A stretch of DNA of 64,000 bases from Heligmosomoides polygyrus polygyrus (lineage: Eukaryota; Nematoda; Chromadorea; Rhabditida; Heligmosomidae). Of the stretch, positions 11,253 to 22,738 are shown in pieces. The notes beneath the pieces were generated by a model that searched no databases, was not told the origin of the DNA, and saw only the letters and a list, made by a program, of their open reading frames with translations. The translations under genes and the position numbers were made by a program. The stretch is taken from the NCBI GenBank assembly GCA_947396885.1, contig OX377202.1, positions 24,800,001 to 24,864,000 on the forward strand, in the 5' to 3' direction. The first letter of the stretch is position 1; every line of letters starts with the position of its first letter.

Positions 11253-12919
11253 CAGGGGTGCACACGAAGTTCTGTGCGTTAAATTTTTTTAACGAAATTT
11301 TTTAACGGAAAATTTCCGTTAAATTTCCGGTAAATCGTTAAATTTCGTTAAAAAACGCAATTACCTACAAACTATTATTTCAAGTGAAAAAAGTCAAGGA
11401 AAACGTTATACTTTTCAACTTCAACAAGTCAATAGCTAAAGTTCAAGGAATGTAGTGTAACACTGCAATGTAAAATACACAATTCAATATCAACAAAGTG
11501 TGGACAACAACATAAGCATGACTTCAGCAATAAATCATCCACAGGGTTTTTTGGAATAAGAATAGGTACGAAATTATCATTCAAACTAACGGTACCTAGT
11601 GGACTGGTGCCCGCATCAGACCGGCAAGGCATCTTAGAATGCTCGTTCATGCAGACCCCGGATTCCCCTACTTAGTTCTTTGCGAAACCGTTTTGTATTC
11701 TACGAACATATACAATCTCCATATAGGCACCAGCGCACTAAGTACGGAAAGAATTAGGAAAAATAGAACAGAAAGCCTATCAGTAGAATGTTAACGCGTT
11801 GTCGAACGCACGGTTTTCGCGTGCCTGGTGCGCGGGACCAACCCATTTTTGCACCGTCTGGACCATGACACCACATCACGTCACACGATCCCACACTGCC
11901 GGAAGCGTTTAACACGTCGTCAAGGTGTTAACCTTCAGAAAAAGTAACCTTCCAAATTTTCGTTATTACCGTCATTCCTGAACATATACTATCATAAAAT
12001 GTGTTGTTAGCGTTTTTCTAAAATCGCTTGAAAAACATCCAGCACCAGAAAACATTCTTTCCCTCCCGATTGTTCCTGGATGCGAGCAAAAATATTCCAG
12101 GATAATGGTTTAACACATTTGTTGGAGCCTGGAACGGCTGATATAGAGGCTACATGCTGTTACAGGATGTTTTGTTGCGACCGAAACTGTTACGCCATGC
12201 GGACTTGAACCCGCACTTTCTGCTTTCCGGGCAACGATGCTTCACCCTGCGCTGTCTGACCGCACGTAAGATAGACGACATCCTCGAAGCGTACATCAGG
12301 AGTCACCCGTCACTTGTTACTAGTAAGGCGTTAAGCTTTACCGTCTCTATACTGATATCAGCCGCCGACTCATCCCGACATCGCAATGAGTGCTGACGCG
12401 GTTCGAAGAGATCGTGTATGTTACTTGCTTGTTACTGGGTCAAGCAGCGCCGGGGTGTAAGGCGTGGCATCGCTGGCAGGAAATCAGAAGGAACGGGCAA
12501 CAAACAGCATACTCTGGGATAAGCAACGCCAGGTGAGGATAGGCATATCTTACGAAGAGGTGAGACCACTATCTTTGTGGATTCGTTGATGCTGGGGGCT
12601 CGACGAAGAAATTTCTGGTTCCAAACTGCATTATTTCCAAAAATTCAAATGCACCATATAAGACATGAGAACAGCAAGAAAACAAAATATTCTGGCTGAT
12701 TGCGACAGTTTTTCACGATATGACCTATACGGGAGGATGAGGCCTGCAAGAGTAATGAGGACCAAGGATGAATGTGATAAACTCACTGAGAAAAAAGTCC
12801 GTTAAAAATTCCGTTAGATTTCTGAAAATTTCCGTTAAGTCGTTAAGCCAGATTTTAACGAAAAATGCCGTTAATTCGTTAAATTCGTTAAATCGTTAAC
12901 CGTTAAATGTGCACCCCTG
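11253..12919. mobile_element. non-autonomous hAT element with 8-bp target duplication
   Basis: Perfect terminal inverted repeats CAGGGGTGCACA / TGTGCACCCCTG are flanked by identical 8-bp TTCTGTAC at 11245-11252 and 12920-12927, the hAT signature. Many copies of CGTTAAAT/ATTTAACG-type motifs sit within 100-130 nt of both ends, as expected for transposase binding sites. The 1,667-bp interior has no transposase frame, so it would depend on another hAT. It carries a tRNA-like SINE at 12.13-12.27 kb. Exact duplications and ends suggest a fairly young insertion. Confidence 0.9.
12130..12275 (-). mobile_element. tRNA-like SINE (family 2) inside the hAT element
   Basis: Minus strand: a B-box-like GGGTTCAAGTCC, preceded by GCCCGGAAAGCAGAA and followed by a tail containing TCGCAACAAAACATC. 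The copy at 62.7 kb shares the CCCGRAAAGCAGAA block and the B box; copies at 28.8 and 37.1 kb share the B box and tail. A functional cloverleaf is not convincing, so this is a tRNA-derived repeat rather than a tRNA gene. Confidence 0.55.
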
Positions 12920-14337
12920 TTCTGTACCACTTGGCTAGGAACTATCAGCAACGGTCAAAGGAATCAGTTGCCAACCATCTATGTTCACTCCCATGCCTCC
13001 TATCCAAGTCTCCAGTGACGATTACCAAGATGGCGCTGAAGAGTATCGTAGATATGGTGATCCCTTGCGTAAACGCTCGCCTCCTTTTGGCGATGGCGTC
13101 ATTGAGGAATGGGGAGCTCCCGGTTGTGAGTCAGGTCACGGAACTGCGAGGATGTATTATATTTGAGTAGGGCCTCCATCTCGTACAAGTCGATTGAGAT
13201 TCCAAGATGGTGAACGTACTGCACATGCAATGCTTCGGCCGGCCAGTGTGTTACATTCTAGACCTGCTCTGAACTGCTTTCGGAGTTGTGCAAATGTTGG
13301 CCAGGAATGGCAGCAATAAAGGGTGTCAGTAGCAGACCAAGTCAAGTACATACTTTCCTAAGATTGTGTGGACCCGTTTTCTTGCTATTATAATGCAGGT
13401 CCAATAGGTCCAATAATATTTCAAAAATTTAGGATTTGAAGCCAACACATTCAAGTTAGAACGTCTGATCCCAAAGATCAGTTGATAAACCAAAATAAGG
13501 CTTGTGAAACTCTTCATTTCTTTGCTAGTATGCTGCTCGAAGTCTATATGGCTTTGGTAGTATGCATCTCAGGCTACGCCTCATGGTCATACAATTCAAA
13601 ACAGCCAAAGGTTTACCGGCCGTATGTTATCGGTATTTTGTCCGTAAGGGTTAGGTTCCCTAAGGGTTAGGTTCCTAGATTTCGCCCTGTAATTTTATGT
13701 TGACCATTTCTAGTTATCAAGAAAGCCTCAAAAATCAATGAGATTTTGCACAATCGGTTTCTTGGAGGTAAAGCCCGAAATAACGAAATATTTACCTACA
13801 AGTTTTCAGGCCTTAAGCACTTCTTTAAGAAATCTTTAACGGTTTTAAATTACTACCACCGGTATTCAGAACTTTGTCAGAGTCAATCTGGCGATTTATA
13901 GAAACTTTAGAAATTTTTGTGCGATAAACAGTTGAGCAAAGGATGGCGGAATCCTTCACTACTTGTGGATCATCCCAATACGGCTTGCAACTGAGCTGAG
14001 AGCAACTTGCGGAACACCAGTGCCAACAATGTCAAGATTTATGGAAAGTCGGACGTGGACAGCCCAATACGATCCTTAAGTGGACTTCAATTTTTTATTA
14101 AGAAATCCTACGAAGAAAAATTTCCGCGACGATTTCTCTACTAGACTGAGGTCCCAATATTTGAGCAACTCATGTTCCTAGCGCTGCTACCAGCCGAAGG
14201 CGCCAGTTAATGTTCCAGACGTCTCTTAGCAGGTGCTGAATGGCGCCCGTCGCACGCAACGAGCCCATCAAGTGGTCCCATTGAGAGCCGAAGAGCGTAG
14301 CCGGCGACTGCAAGCAAACACCTTCGTGTCCCCTAAT

Positions 14338-17300
14338 CTTCTTCTTCTTCTTCTTCTTCTTCTTCAGCGTCTGTCCCGCTTCGTAGCGGGGTCCGCTATT
14401 CTGGTGTCATGACGCCACCTTTCCCGATCCAGCGCTAGATCAGGGTGGGCGCCAGCCGCTTTCAAGTCCGTATGTAACGTATCAGCCCAGCGCTGCTTCG
14501 GGCGCCCTCTAGGCCGCTTTCCTACCATCTCGAACTTAAGGCCTATCTTGCGGACGCTATCTCCCTTTCCACGCAGAACGTGGCCGTACCATCGTAAGCG
14601 AGCTTCGCGCATCTTGTCCGCTATCGGCGCGACACCGAACTTCTGCCGAATAGCATCGTTTCGGATGCGGTCCATGCGCGTGACTCCAGCCGTCCAGCGC
14701 AGCATCTTCGTCTCCATGACGCTGAGGCGCGTTTCAACTTCCTTGGTCGCAGGCCAACACTCAGCGCCGTACATCGCTACTGGCCGGATGACTGCCCTGT
14801 AGATCTTTGACTTAAAGCGCTCTGGTACTTCTTGTCGCAGAGCACGCCAGTCAACGAGCGCCACTTGGACCAAGCTGCACTCACGCGTGAATTCACTTCG
14901 ACCATCAGTTTGCCGTCAGACGCGACTGCTGATCCCAGGTACTTAAAGACCGCAGTGCGTGGAAGCTCGATGCCGTTAACCTTGATGGAGCTGGACTCGG
15001 TAACGTCCGTCGTTAAATACTCGGTCTTCTTCACGTTCAATCTGAGTCCAAACCGCTCCAAGCGATCACACCAAGCTTGCAACTCTCGCTCGAGTTCTCC
15101 TTTATCTTCGCTAGCGAGCATCACGTCATCGGCATAAAGCAACGTCCAAGGGACGGGCTTCTGAAGATCTCGTGTGATGGCATCCATGACGACAACAAAG
15201 AGGAGTGGGGAAAGCGCAGAACCCTGGTGTACCCCGACAGAGATGGGGAATTCCATCGAAGTTCCAGCTGCAGCTTGCACTCGACTCTTTGGACAAGAGT
15301 AGAGAATTCGCACCCACTCTATGAGCTCTTCGGGAACTCCATGATGTCGCAAGGCGTACCATATCACTTCACGCGGTACGCGGTCAAAGGCCTTCTCCAA
15401 GTCGAGGAAGGCGATATGCACTGCCTTCTGTTTCTCGCGATGCTTCTCTATCAGGAGGCGGGCGGCGTGTATGGCATCAATGGTGCCACAGCCAGCCACG
15501 AAGCCGCACTGATTGCTGGAAAGCTGGACGATGTCCCGAATTCGTCCATCGACAACTCGCTCAAAGATCTTCATGCTGTGCGAAAGCAAGCGAATCGGAC
15601 GGTAATTGGAGCAGTCTGCAGGACTGCCCTTCTTCTTCCAAATCGGAATCGTCGTACTTTGGCGCCAACTCTCAGGCACTTTTTTCTCCGCCACAACCTG
15701 ATTAAAGAACTTCGCCAACCACTCAGCAGGGTACCAAAACTTCGACTTCCACAGTTCTGCTGCCACGTCGTCGGGCCCAGTCGCTTTGCCTGGCCTCATC
15801 TTCTTCAAAGCCGCTTCAATCTCCTCCACGGTGATCTTCTGAACGGGGCCGTGGGTTGGAGCCGTTGAGGGGATGGCTGGATGAGGAAATTCTACTGTAG
15901 AGATTTCCTCAAAGTAGTCGCGCCATCGCTTCAATGCCTTCTTGCGGCCCATAAGAAGACGGCCGTTCTCATCATTGATGCCGAAGAACTTCTCGATGTC
16001 CTCGGTCTGGCGATGGCGATTCTTTGCGAGTCGGTACAGATACCGCTCACCATCGCGAGACTCGAGCTTCTCGTTGACATCCCCATAATGAGTGGCTTTT
16101 GCAACAGCCACGGCCTTCTTTGCAGCTTTCTTCGCATCTTGGTACTTCCGCCAGTTATCGGCTGTCTTTTCGCCGAGAAACACGTGATATAGCGTCTTCT
16201 TCTCTCGAACTTTGGCTTTCACGTCATCTGTCCACAGCCAGGCCTGCTTGTCGACCTTCCGTCGGCCAGGCTTCGTGATGCCGAGCTCCGACCGTGCAGC
16301 GTGACGAATCGCGTCGGTGGCCTTCTCCCAAGTTTCGTCGACAGTTGTCACTGTCGGTAACCGCACGCGAGAAATCACAGCTGCTTCTTTCTCTTTCATT
16401 CGCCACCACTTGATTCTTGGTGCACCGCATTGCTCGACCTGCTTCAGCCTCGGAGGGGCAATCTTTAAAGTACAGATCAGCGGTCGATGCTGTGGGGCGA
16501 CCGTCTCATACGGCACGACCTTCGCGTCTGTGACAAGACTTCGGTCTCGATCCTTCACAAGGACAAAGTCTATCTGAGTCCTGGTGTTCCCGCTATAGAA
16601 CGAGATGAGGTGGGAATCGCGTTTGCGAAATACGGTGTTCACTATGGTGAGGTTGTGCGATTCCGCATATTCAAGGATACGCTCACCATCTGCGTTACGC
16701 GATCCGTAACCGAACCCACCATGACAGCCGTACCCGTCTTTCGTCGCGCCGACGTGCCCGTTTAGGTCACCAGCGACTATTATGACATCTTTCGACGGTA
16801 CCTCTGCTGTCTTCTCATCAAGCAGGCTCCAAAACTCTTCCTTGGCTTGATCCGAGCAGCCAGTCTGCGGAGCATACGCAGAGAAGAAGTGATAGAGTCG
16901 CTCCTTCGCGGCGACAACGATCTTCATCAATCGATCGTCAAAGCGCTCGACGCTTACAATCGAGTCACGAAATCGTTCGGAGACGATTATTCCGACACCA
17001 CTGGTGGTCCTGGGACTTCCACATAGAACGGCCTTGAAGCCACGTCCTATGTCCCTTGACTTGCGGCAGGACCACCTCGTCTCCTGCACCGCACAGAAAT
17101 CAACTCTTCTACGCTCCAGTGCTTCAACCAACTCGCACGAGCGGCCCGTCAACGTACCCATATTCAGCGTTGCCACGCGGGTCCTGCTTACGTTACGGGA
17201 CTTTCGGACTAGCTCAGTTGCCCCCCGATGCCGTCCTCGCATCAGTGACCCTCGCGTACTTCTCACACTCGCCGGGCTCTGCGAGTGCGCGTCGGCTCCC

Positions 17301-17481
17301 GCGGACGCCGTAGCACTATCTCGAAACACTTGAGCTGTCATACACCATGTGATGTGACATGGGTCTTCGTAGGCCGGCCTGTCACAAGGGCCTGTCGCCT
17401 GCAATCGAGTGTCCGTGTTCGGCTTAACTCGCAGAGCGAGTAGTTTCCAGTGGCACCACGTGGAGGAATGGACATCGCCAC
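14338..17481 (-). mobile_element. full-length RTE-clade non-LTR retrotransposon
   Basis: A 3,144-bp element flanked by identical 19-bp target duplications (CACCTTCGTGTCCCCTAAT at 14319-14337 and 17482-17500), so both ends are genuine and the copy is not 5'-truncated. The 3' end is a (GAA)n tract at 14338-14365; short tandem-repeat tails instead of poly(A) are typical of RTE elements. About 140 nt of 5' UTR precede the first in-frame ATG (17341). It lies in the large drn-1 intron in the same orientation as the gene. Exact duplications suggest a recent insertion. Confidence 0.95.
14364..17341 (-). pseudogene. RTE endonuclease/reverse transcriptase ORF, one frameshift
   Basis: From the ATG at 17341 the frame encodes an APE-type endonuclease (VATLNMG about residue 56, QETRW 86-90, GDLNG 191-195, IDFVL about 257; the usual SDH motif reads PQHRPL) and a reverse transcriptase (LDLEKAFD 646-653, HQGSALSP about 705, YADD 736-739). 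A single-base loss near 14828-14831 (AAGAAGTACC) shifts the frame. The conserved C-terminal part (WTAGVTR, RLRWYGHVLR, ending TKRDRR) follows in the next frame to 14364. A longer apparent open frame starts at 17596 in flanking DNA, outside the element. Otherwise intact; an assembly error could also explain the shift. Confidence 0.93.
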
Positions 17482-18621
17482 CACCTTCGTGTCCCCTAAT
17501 AGCTATAGAAATTGAATAAATGGCCGCTGGAACTGCGTCAATGCCATAGTGGTCAACGAAACTGCAGATTTTCACGCTTAAGCATAGAAACACCATATGT
17601 GGTTGATGGTTGGAATCGTTGGAGCTATTAGAAGAAAAAGACCCTACGGCAAAACGTGAGACACATGATGAACTGCTAAACCGGACCTCATGGAAAAGAG
17701 CGTGGTTGAAGTTCTACCGTCAAAGAGTCAGGCAGCATTGTTTACGCACTGTCAGAAATTTCGTGCTCTTTTGGCAACTTATGCACGAGTACTTGCCATT
17801 TTCACAACAATAGTATAGAATCAAAGAAAACAGGTGGAACTGAACTACACCTACTAAGCATTCATTTATATCCTTGAAACTTGGCTCTAGCGGAGCTCAT
17901 AAGCTCTTTCAATCCTCTTGAGGTTTGTCTTATCTTTTTTCTTAATCGAAGGCATGTCCGAATTATATGGCCAAATGTGTCTTCTAAACATTTCCATTTC
18001 TGTTTTTTTCTTCTACAGAAGGTACTGGATCATAACCATGTTGTGCCCGAAAGGTCCCACCGTTTTAGTGTCTAGAGTGTTCCCGCTATTGTATGAGTTT
18101 TTTAGTCCACTATCTCATATTTCATAACAGATTTTGATACACTGACATAGAGAAAAACATGCAGCTTTAAGTACGAAATAAATAAAAAATAACACGACTG
18201 CAAAGAGTGAAGAGTTTAAGCCGCTCTTTCCATGGGACCAGAAAATGCCGATTTTTGTTGTAGAGCATTAAGGCTTGAACCTTGGAGACAGGAGTCGAAA
18301 CTGCATCGGAATTTAGGCGCTAGGTCATGGAGGCGCTGAATAAAAACGCATCATTGAGACACTGCAACGAGACACATGAACCAGAGCTAAAAAACCTTAA
18401 AGGGATGGAGGGCTTGTTCAGAAGAGACCATCGGGCAGAGGAATAGGGGGAAGCACAGCCTAATTGATGTTCCCATTATTTAGCTTAAGCGCGGTCCCAA
18501 GAAAGTGCATTCTTCCAACCAACTCTATTCGACTGACCTTAAAATGTAGGATTAAGATGATCTTTCCAGAATGAAATGACCTCAAAATTTTCGATTTTCA
18601 TGATGCGAATGATAGATTTGA

Positions 18622-19180
18622 GAAAAACTCGGTCTTCTTGGCGTTCAATTTGAGTCCGAACATTGCCGGGCAGTAGCACCAACTTACACCTGCCCCTCGA
18701 GTTTACCTTTATCTTCGCAAGCAAGCATTAACATCGTCAGCATATAGCAAAGTCCAAGAGACCAGCTTCTGGAGATCTCGCGAGGAGTGGGGAAAGCGCA
18801 GAATCTTGCTGCACCCCAACAGAGGTGGGAAACTCCATTGAGGTTCCAGCTGCAGCTTGCACTCTACTCTTTGGGCAAGAATAGAGCATCCGCACCCACT
18901 CTATGAGTTTCTCAGGTACGTTGTGTTGTCGGAAGGCGTATCATGTAAGTTCACGCGGTACGCGGTCGAAGGCCTTCTCCAAGTCGAGGAAAGCGATATG
19001 CACCGGCTTCTGCTTCTCGCGATGCTTCTCCACCAGGAGGCGTGCGGCGTGTATAGCATCAATTGTCCCACAGCCAGCTACGAAGCCGCATTGGTTGTCG
19101 GAGAGCTCACAAATTCGTCTATCGAGGATTCGCTCGAAGATCTTCATCTTCATGCTTCTTCTTCCAAATCGGAATATCCA
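18622..19180 (-). pseudogene. degraded RTE reverse transcriptase fragment
   Basis: Minus strand: MKIFERILDRRI, DNQCGFVAGCGTIDAIH and HIAFLDLEKAFDRVPRE closely match the RTE at 14.3-17.5 kb (residues 590-660 there). The rest down to 18622 aligns at DNA level with frameshifts and small deletions, including loss between the FERV region and the TTCTTCTTCCAAATCGGAAT block. No tail or target duplication was found. Confidence 0.85.
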
Positions 19181-19600
19181 ACATAGCTAATGATTACTCG
19201 TAAACAATAAGATATCGAGAAGCGTTCCGCAGCGAACAGATCTACAATCGTGGGCGGAAATCGGCTCGAGCAGTCATCAATGGGTTACAGTTAGTGGTGT
19301 CAAACGGTCAGACGTTTTTGAGACTCTGAGACGTCCCCTCGCATAGGAAAAAATATGGTTACGTTACTATGAACTGAACTTTTTAGTGAGAGAAGACCGA
19401 CATTATTTCAAAACAGTAATCATCTTTTGTTAGAAGATATCATGTACAATATCATAAAATGGTTTGCAAACGTTTGAGAAGGAACTGGCCTTTTCAATCT
19501 ATCGCGAGGTTTTTAGGCGGCATTTGAATAATGAATTTTGGTCTTTTAATATGTTCCCTGCCAGATATGGCTCACAACAGAATCTAGAAAGCTTAGCAAG

Positions 19601-19775
19601 GCGCACGATAGCGCAGTCAGAAGAGGCCACGACTCCCGAATCCATGCAAAGTAGAGGCCCCGTACAAGCAAATCAAGCCCTGCATCCATATTGGGCCAGT
19701 GAGTTGATGCAATACTTATCTGTGAAAGACAAACCTTTGACTTGCTTATCGGCCAGCCTCCTCAAGCCTAATAAA
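19601..19775 (+). mobile_element. SINE family 1 copy, truncated
   Basis: Begins with the tRNA-like A box (GATAGCGCAGTCAGAAGAGG). The middle is diverged (AAGCCCTGCATCC). It ends where an oppositely oriented copy starts. Part of a three-copy cluster. Confidence 0.6.
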
Positions 19776-20020
19776 AGATAAAGGATAAAGCACGGCGTAA
19801 TGAATATCCTTTGGAACATGCCATGCCTTCCATTTCTACGGGATGTCGTTGAGAGAATATGATTGCGTATTTGGCCTGTACCATGGGTTGCGGTGGCCAG
19901 CCGATGGAACAGTCGTGTTGTATTCTTTCCAGACGGATCAGCCACTAATTATTCAGCGCCAGAGTAGTATATGACTTGGTTGACCTGGGCGTCGTCTCTT
20001 CCAACTGCGCTACCACGCGC
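19776..20020 (-). mobile_element. SINE family 1 copy
   Basis: Plus-strand reading runs from the tail (AAAGGATAAAGCACGGCG) through CTACGGGATGTCG and GGTGGCCAGCCGATG to ACTGCGCTACCACGCGC, the inverted A-box head. Head to head with the next fragment and tail to tail with the previous one. Confidence 0.65.
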
Positions 20021-20145
20021 TATGTAGGCCGTGTGCGTTTCATTTAAATTGCCTCCATGATATCTCGTAACAATAGAATGCGTGGCGCACTCAAGAAATG
20101 GACTAATTAACGCCAACCCTCATCTTTATCTCTATGTAGCATACT
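20021..20145 (+). mobile_element. SINE family 1 3' part
   Basis: Only the 3' half is present: AAATTGCCTCCATGATATC, GAATGCGTGGCGCACTC and a CTTTATC tail. It abuts the previous inverted copy directly. Confidence 0.6.
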
Positions 20146-21784
20146 TGAGCAGAGGCTGCTCACTTCTGAACCTCGTGCCCACTGGAGCGGCCTGTTCCTA
20201 ATTCTCTCACACCTGCGGGTGTAGAGCCTATTGCCTGTTTCCCTACAGTACCTTTTTTCAATACGAAGCGAGGACGTCACTCCGTTTCACTGATGAATTG
20301 CACGAGTGAAATAACAGGAAAGTGGGCTAGGAAAGCAGGTGTTCTGCAAAAGCGGTAATTGAGGCGACTGCAGAAAAGTGGCTCGAATATGTACACGACT
20401 CTGTTTCGCAGTCAAGACTTCAAGTTATCATCGCTAAACGTGAAGGTGGAACTGCCGCTGTCTGCTATGTTTTTTTAAGGTTTCCACTGGATAGCAGAAG
20501 TACTGATGGCCCTGATGACGACCTTTAGGCAACGTCTAGTCGGAGAGGACCGCTATGTGCAACTGTAAAGTGGTTTTGCTGTAAATTCAGCCATCAACGC
20601 AAATTACTAGCCTCGTGTGGAACTTGATTAATAGCCCAATATCATGCAGATGGGAGACCATCTGGCAGGATAGTTTTGCCAGCTACGGTATGGCTACGAA
20701 TGATGGCGTCATTAAACCTAGTGGAGCGCCACATGGCTATGGCACTGCGGAATCTGTGGGGGAGATTTCAAGAGTTTAGAGAGAGAGATGGAGCAGACAG
20801 TATAATTCTCCTCTTCCTTTCTGGACAATGGTAAAGCCGTCATTGTGTCTATTCTCAAAAGGAAAGGGAGTGGTTGAAGATTGCGACGAAATTTGAGCTC
20901 CCACTGAGTCCAAATGGTATCGCTTTCGTTCAACAGTACTTATTTAATTCAATTATGCCTAATTATTTATCAGTGTCAAAGATATGTGCTAATCTTTTGG
21001 GTAATAGAAATTAAACAACAAAGACCAAGACCGCGACGGCGGGCAGCATTGTGAGGTGAGCCAGACACTCAGATCGAAAGTGTACGCTTGGTACCCTGAT
21101 TGGCTAGCATCGGTTCGGTCGGTGCTCTGCTTGGTTATGATTGGCTGGCGTGTGGACACCTCTCGTTGTTACCCAGTTTCGCGAAATGTGGTGAAAAAAC
21201 ATGGAGGTTCGCTGGTGCTCCGCAGTTCAAACAGAATTTGTAAAGAACGATGTTGTTTCACCAGGGTCAGTCTGAAAATTGGCGCCTGATGCAGTGCTAA
21301 AAATGCGTTTCTCGGACTCCCAAACCTCAAACTATCAAATAAAGGAAGATCTGTACGTTGACAGAAGTATCCTCGTTATTTCCCACCATTTATACATAAT
21401 CCGCCAGAGGTCATTTTGGTTCTCTCCCTCCCCTTGAGCGGAAACGCGCCAAGAAGCCTGTCCACGATTAGTCGCCAGATGAATCCATCAGATGTCCGAC
21501 GAGATCGTGCTTCTCGCACTTTTGCTCACGAAGAGTCAATCACGCGCAGAATGACAAAATATCCAACGCCAGTGCAAGCTCAAGCGCGTTGTCCTAAAAG
21601 TTCATGGAGGCTTTTTGCCCTCCACATCCAAAATTTACGAGTTCCCAGTTTATCGAAGGGCTTAGAAATGCAAATCACAGGAAATCCCTATTGTTCCAGA
21701 TGGCTGCCACACGTGATTTATATATCTACCGTAGGATGTCCAACGCAACCGGAGGTGGCTTTGGTTGTAGCGTGTACCCCGAAT

Positions 21785-22278
21785 TGACTGGGGTTCTCTG
21801 CGATAAGACAATACCCGAGTACCTCAAGTCGAAGGTTTATAGAACAGTCGTCCGCCCAGTAGCGAAGTACGGTGCTGAGTGCTGGTCCGTGACGAAGGAA
21901 ATTGAAAGCCGCCTCAGTGTAATGGAGACGAAGATGTTAAGGTGGACGGCCGGAGTAACGCGATTGGACCGCGTTCGCAATGACACCATACGACAGAGGT
22001 TCGGTGTCGTCCCGATAGCCGACAAGTTGCGCGAAGCTCGTCTACGATGGTATGACCACGTCCTACGCGCTAACGACGACACCATCTGTAAAATTGGTCT
22101 GAATCTTGAAGTCCCTGGAAAACGGTCCAGAGGGCGCCCTAAGCAACGTTGGCTAGACACGTTGCACTTGGACTTAAAGACAGCTGGTGTGCATCCCGAT
22201 CAAGCATTCGATCGGGAGAAATGGCGTCACCACACCAGAAGAGCGGACCCCACCACCAAGCGGGACAAACGCTTCTGA
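21785..22278 (+). pseudogene. RTE C-terminal ORF remnant
   Basis: Encodes only the C-terminal domain after the RT: LTGVLCDK, AKYGAECW, MLRWTAGVTRLD, REARLRWYDHVLR and RGRPKQRW, ending TKRDKRF. The equivalent segment in the 14.3-kb element is frameshifted; here it reads through as LTGVLCDKTIPEYLKSKVY, which confirms where that shift lies. The open frame extends upstream to 21604 only by chance. No catalytic domain remains. Confidence 0.88.
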
Positions 22279-22291
22279 AAATGATGATGAT
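21785..22291 (+). mobile_element. 5'-truncated RTE copy with 13-bp target duplication
   Basis: A 507-bp 3' end of the same RTE lineage as at 14.3 kb. It starts abruptly at TGACTGGGGTTCTC (the LTGVLCD codons) and ends in an (ATG)n tail. GTGTACCCCGAAT is duplicated exactly at 21772-21784 and 22292-22304. The frame is open from the truncation point to the stop at 22278. Exact duplications and an open frame suggest a young insertion; the tail unit differs from the (GAA)n of the full-length copy. Confidence 0.92.
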
Positions 22292-22738
22292 GTGTACCCC
22301 GAATAATTCAAGAGTCAGGCCCCGCCCAGGCCAACTAATCCTTTCGTACTTAGCGGAAAAGCGAAGTGGTTGCAGGAATGAGTGGGAAGGTCGAAAAACT
22401 GATTTATTAAACAGTCAGCTACTATAACCCTCTATGTGCACAAGTACGCATACATACTTCTACATGTACATGTACGTATAGAAGTACATGTAGAAAAGTT
22501 TTTACTGGATGGAAGCTGCCAGTGATCGAGCGGTCTGGAGGAGTTGTGGCGCCCGCTGAGAAGACCTCCAGCCGACAAAAGGAGGATCAAAGTATCAAGT
22601 AAGTATGGTTAGCAGTTTGAGGTGGGCATCACGCGAATATGATAATAGGTCACCAGACTTCCCACGAAGTTGAGATAGTAAATAAAAGAATAAACAATTA
22701 AAATAAACAAATAGGTATGCATTGTCACCATTCCTCAC

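Larger units (their letters stand above)
11150..13175 (-). pseudogene. old RTE-type RT relic split by the hAT insertion
   Basis: Removing the hAT joins 12928-13175 to 11150-11252 on the minus strand. Across the join, translation with frameshifts resembles part of an RTE-clade RT: LFSAILV then VTGDLD, and finally LAEVGLHLSLTKAAFINYP, like the region after the catalytic Asp box. It was degenerate before the hAT arrived. The match is motif-level only. Confidence 0.4.
8900..22738 (-). other. drn-1 13.8-kb intron between P-loop and G3 exons
   Basis: 13,839 nt, unusually long for a nematode intron and largely built of transposons: foldback at 9442-10484, hAT at 11253-12919 inside an RT relic, RTE at 14338-17481, RTE pieces at 18622-19180 and 21785-22291, and SINEs at 19.6-20.1 kb. 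The stretches 10490-11140, 13350-14310, 17600-18600 and 20150-21700 hold nothing I recognise, apart from a weak match near 21.03-21.2 kb to the MITE at 60574. Confidence 0.85.

Noticed and set aside
13640..13680. Telomere-like repeat (TAAGGGTTAGGTTCC twice)
   Set aside because: Only two units and not the nematode TTAGGC repeat; treated as chance short duplication.
15077..15868. 263-codon open frame on plus over the RTE element
   Set aside because: Antisense shadow of the reverse transcriptase coding sequence.
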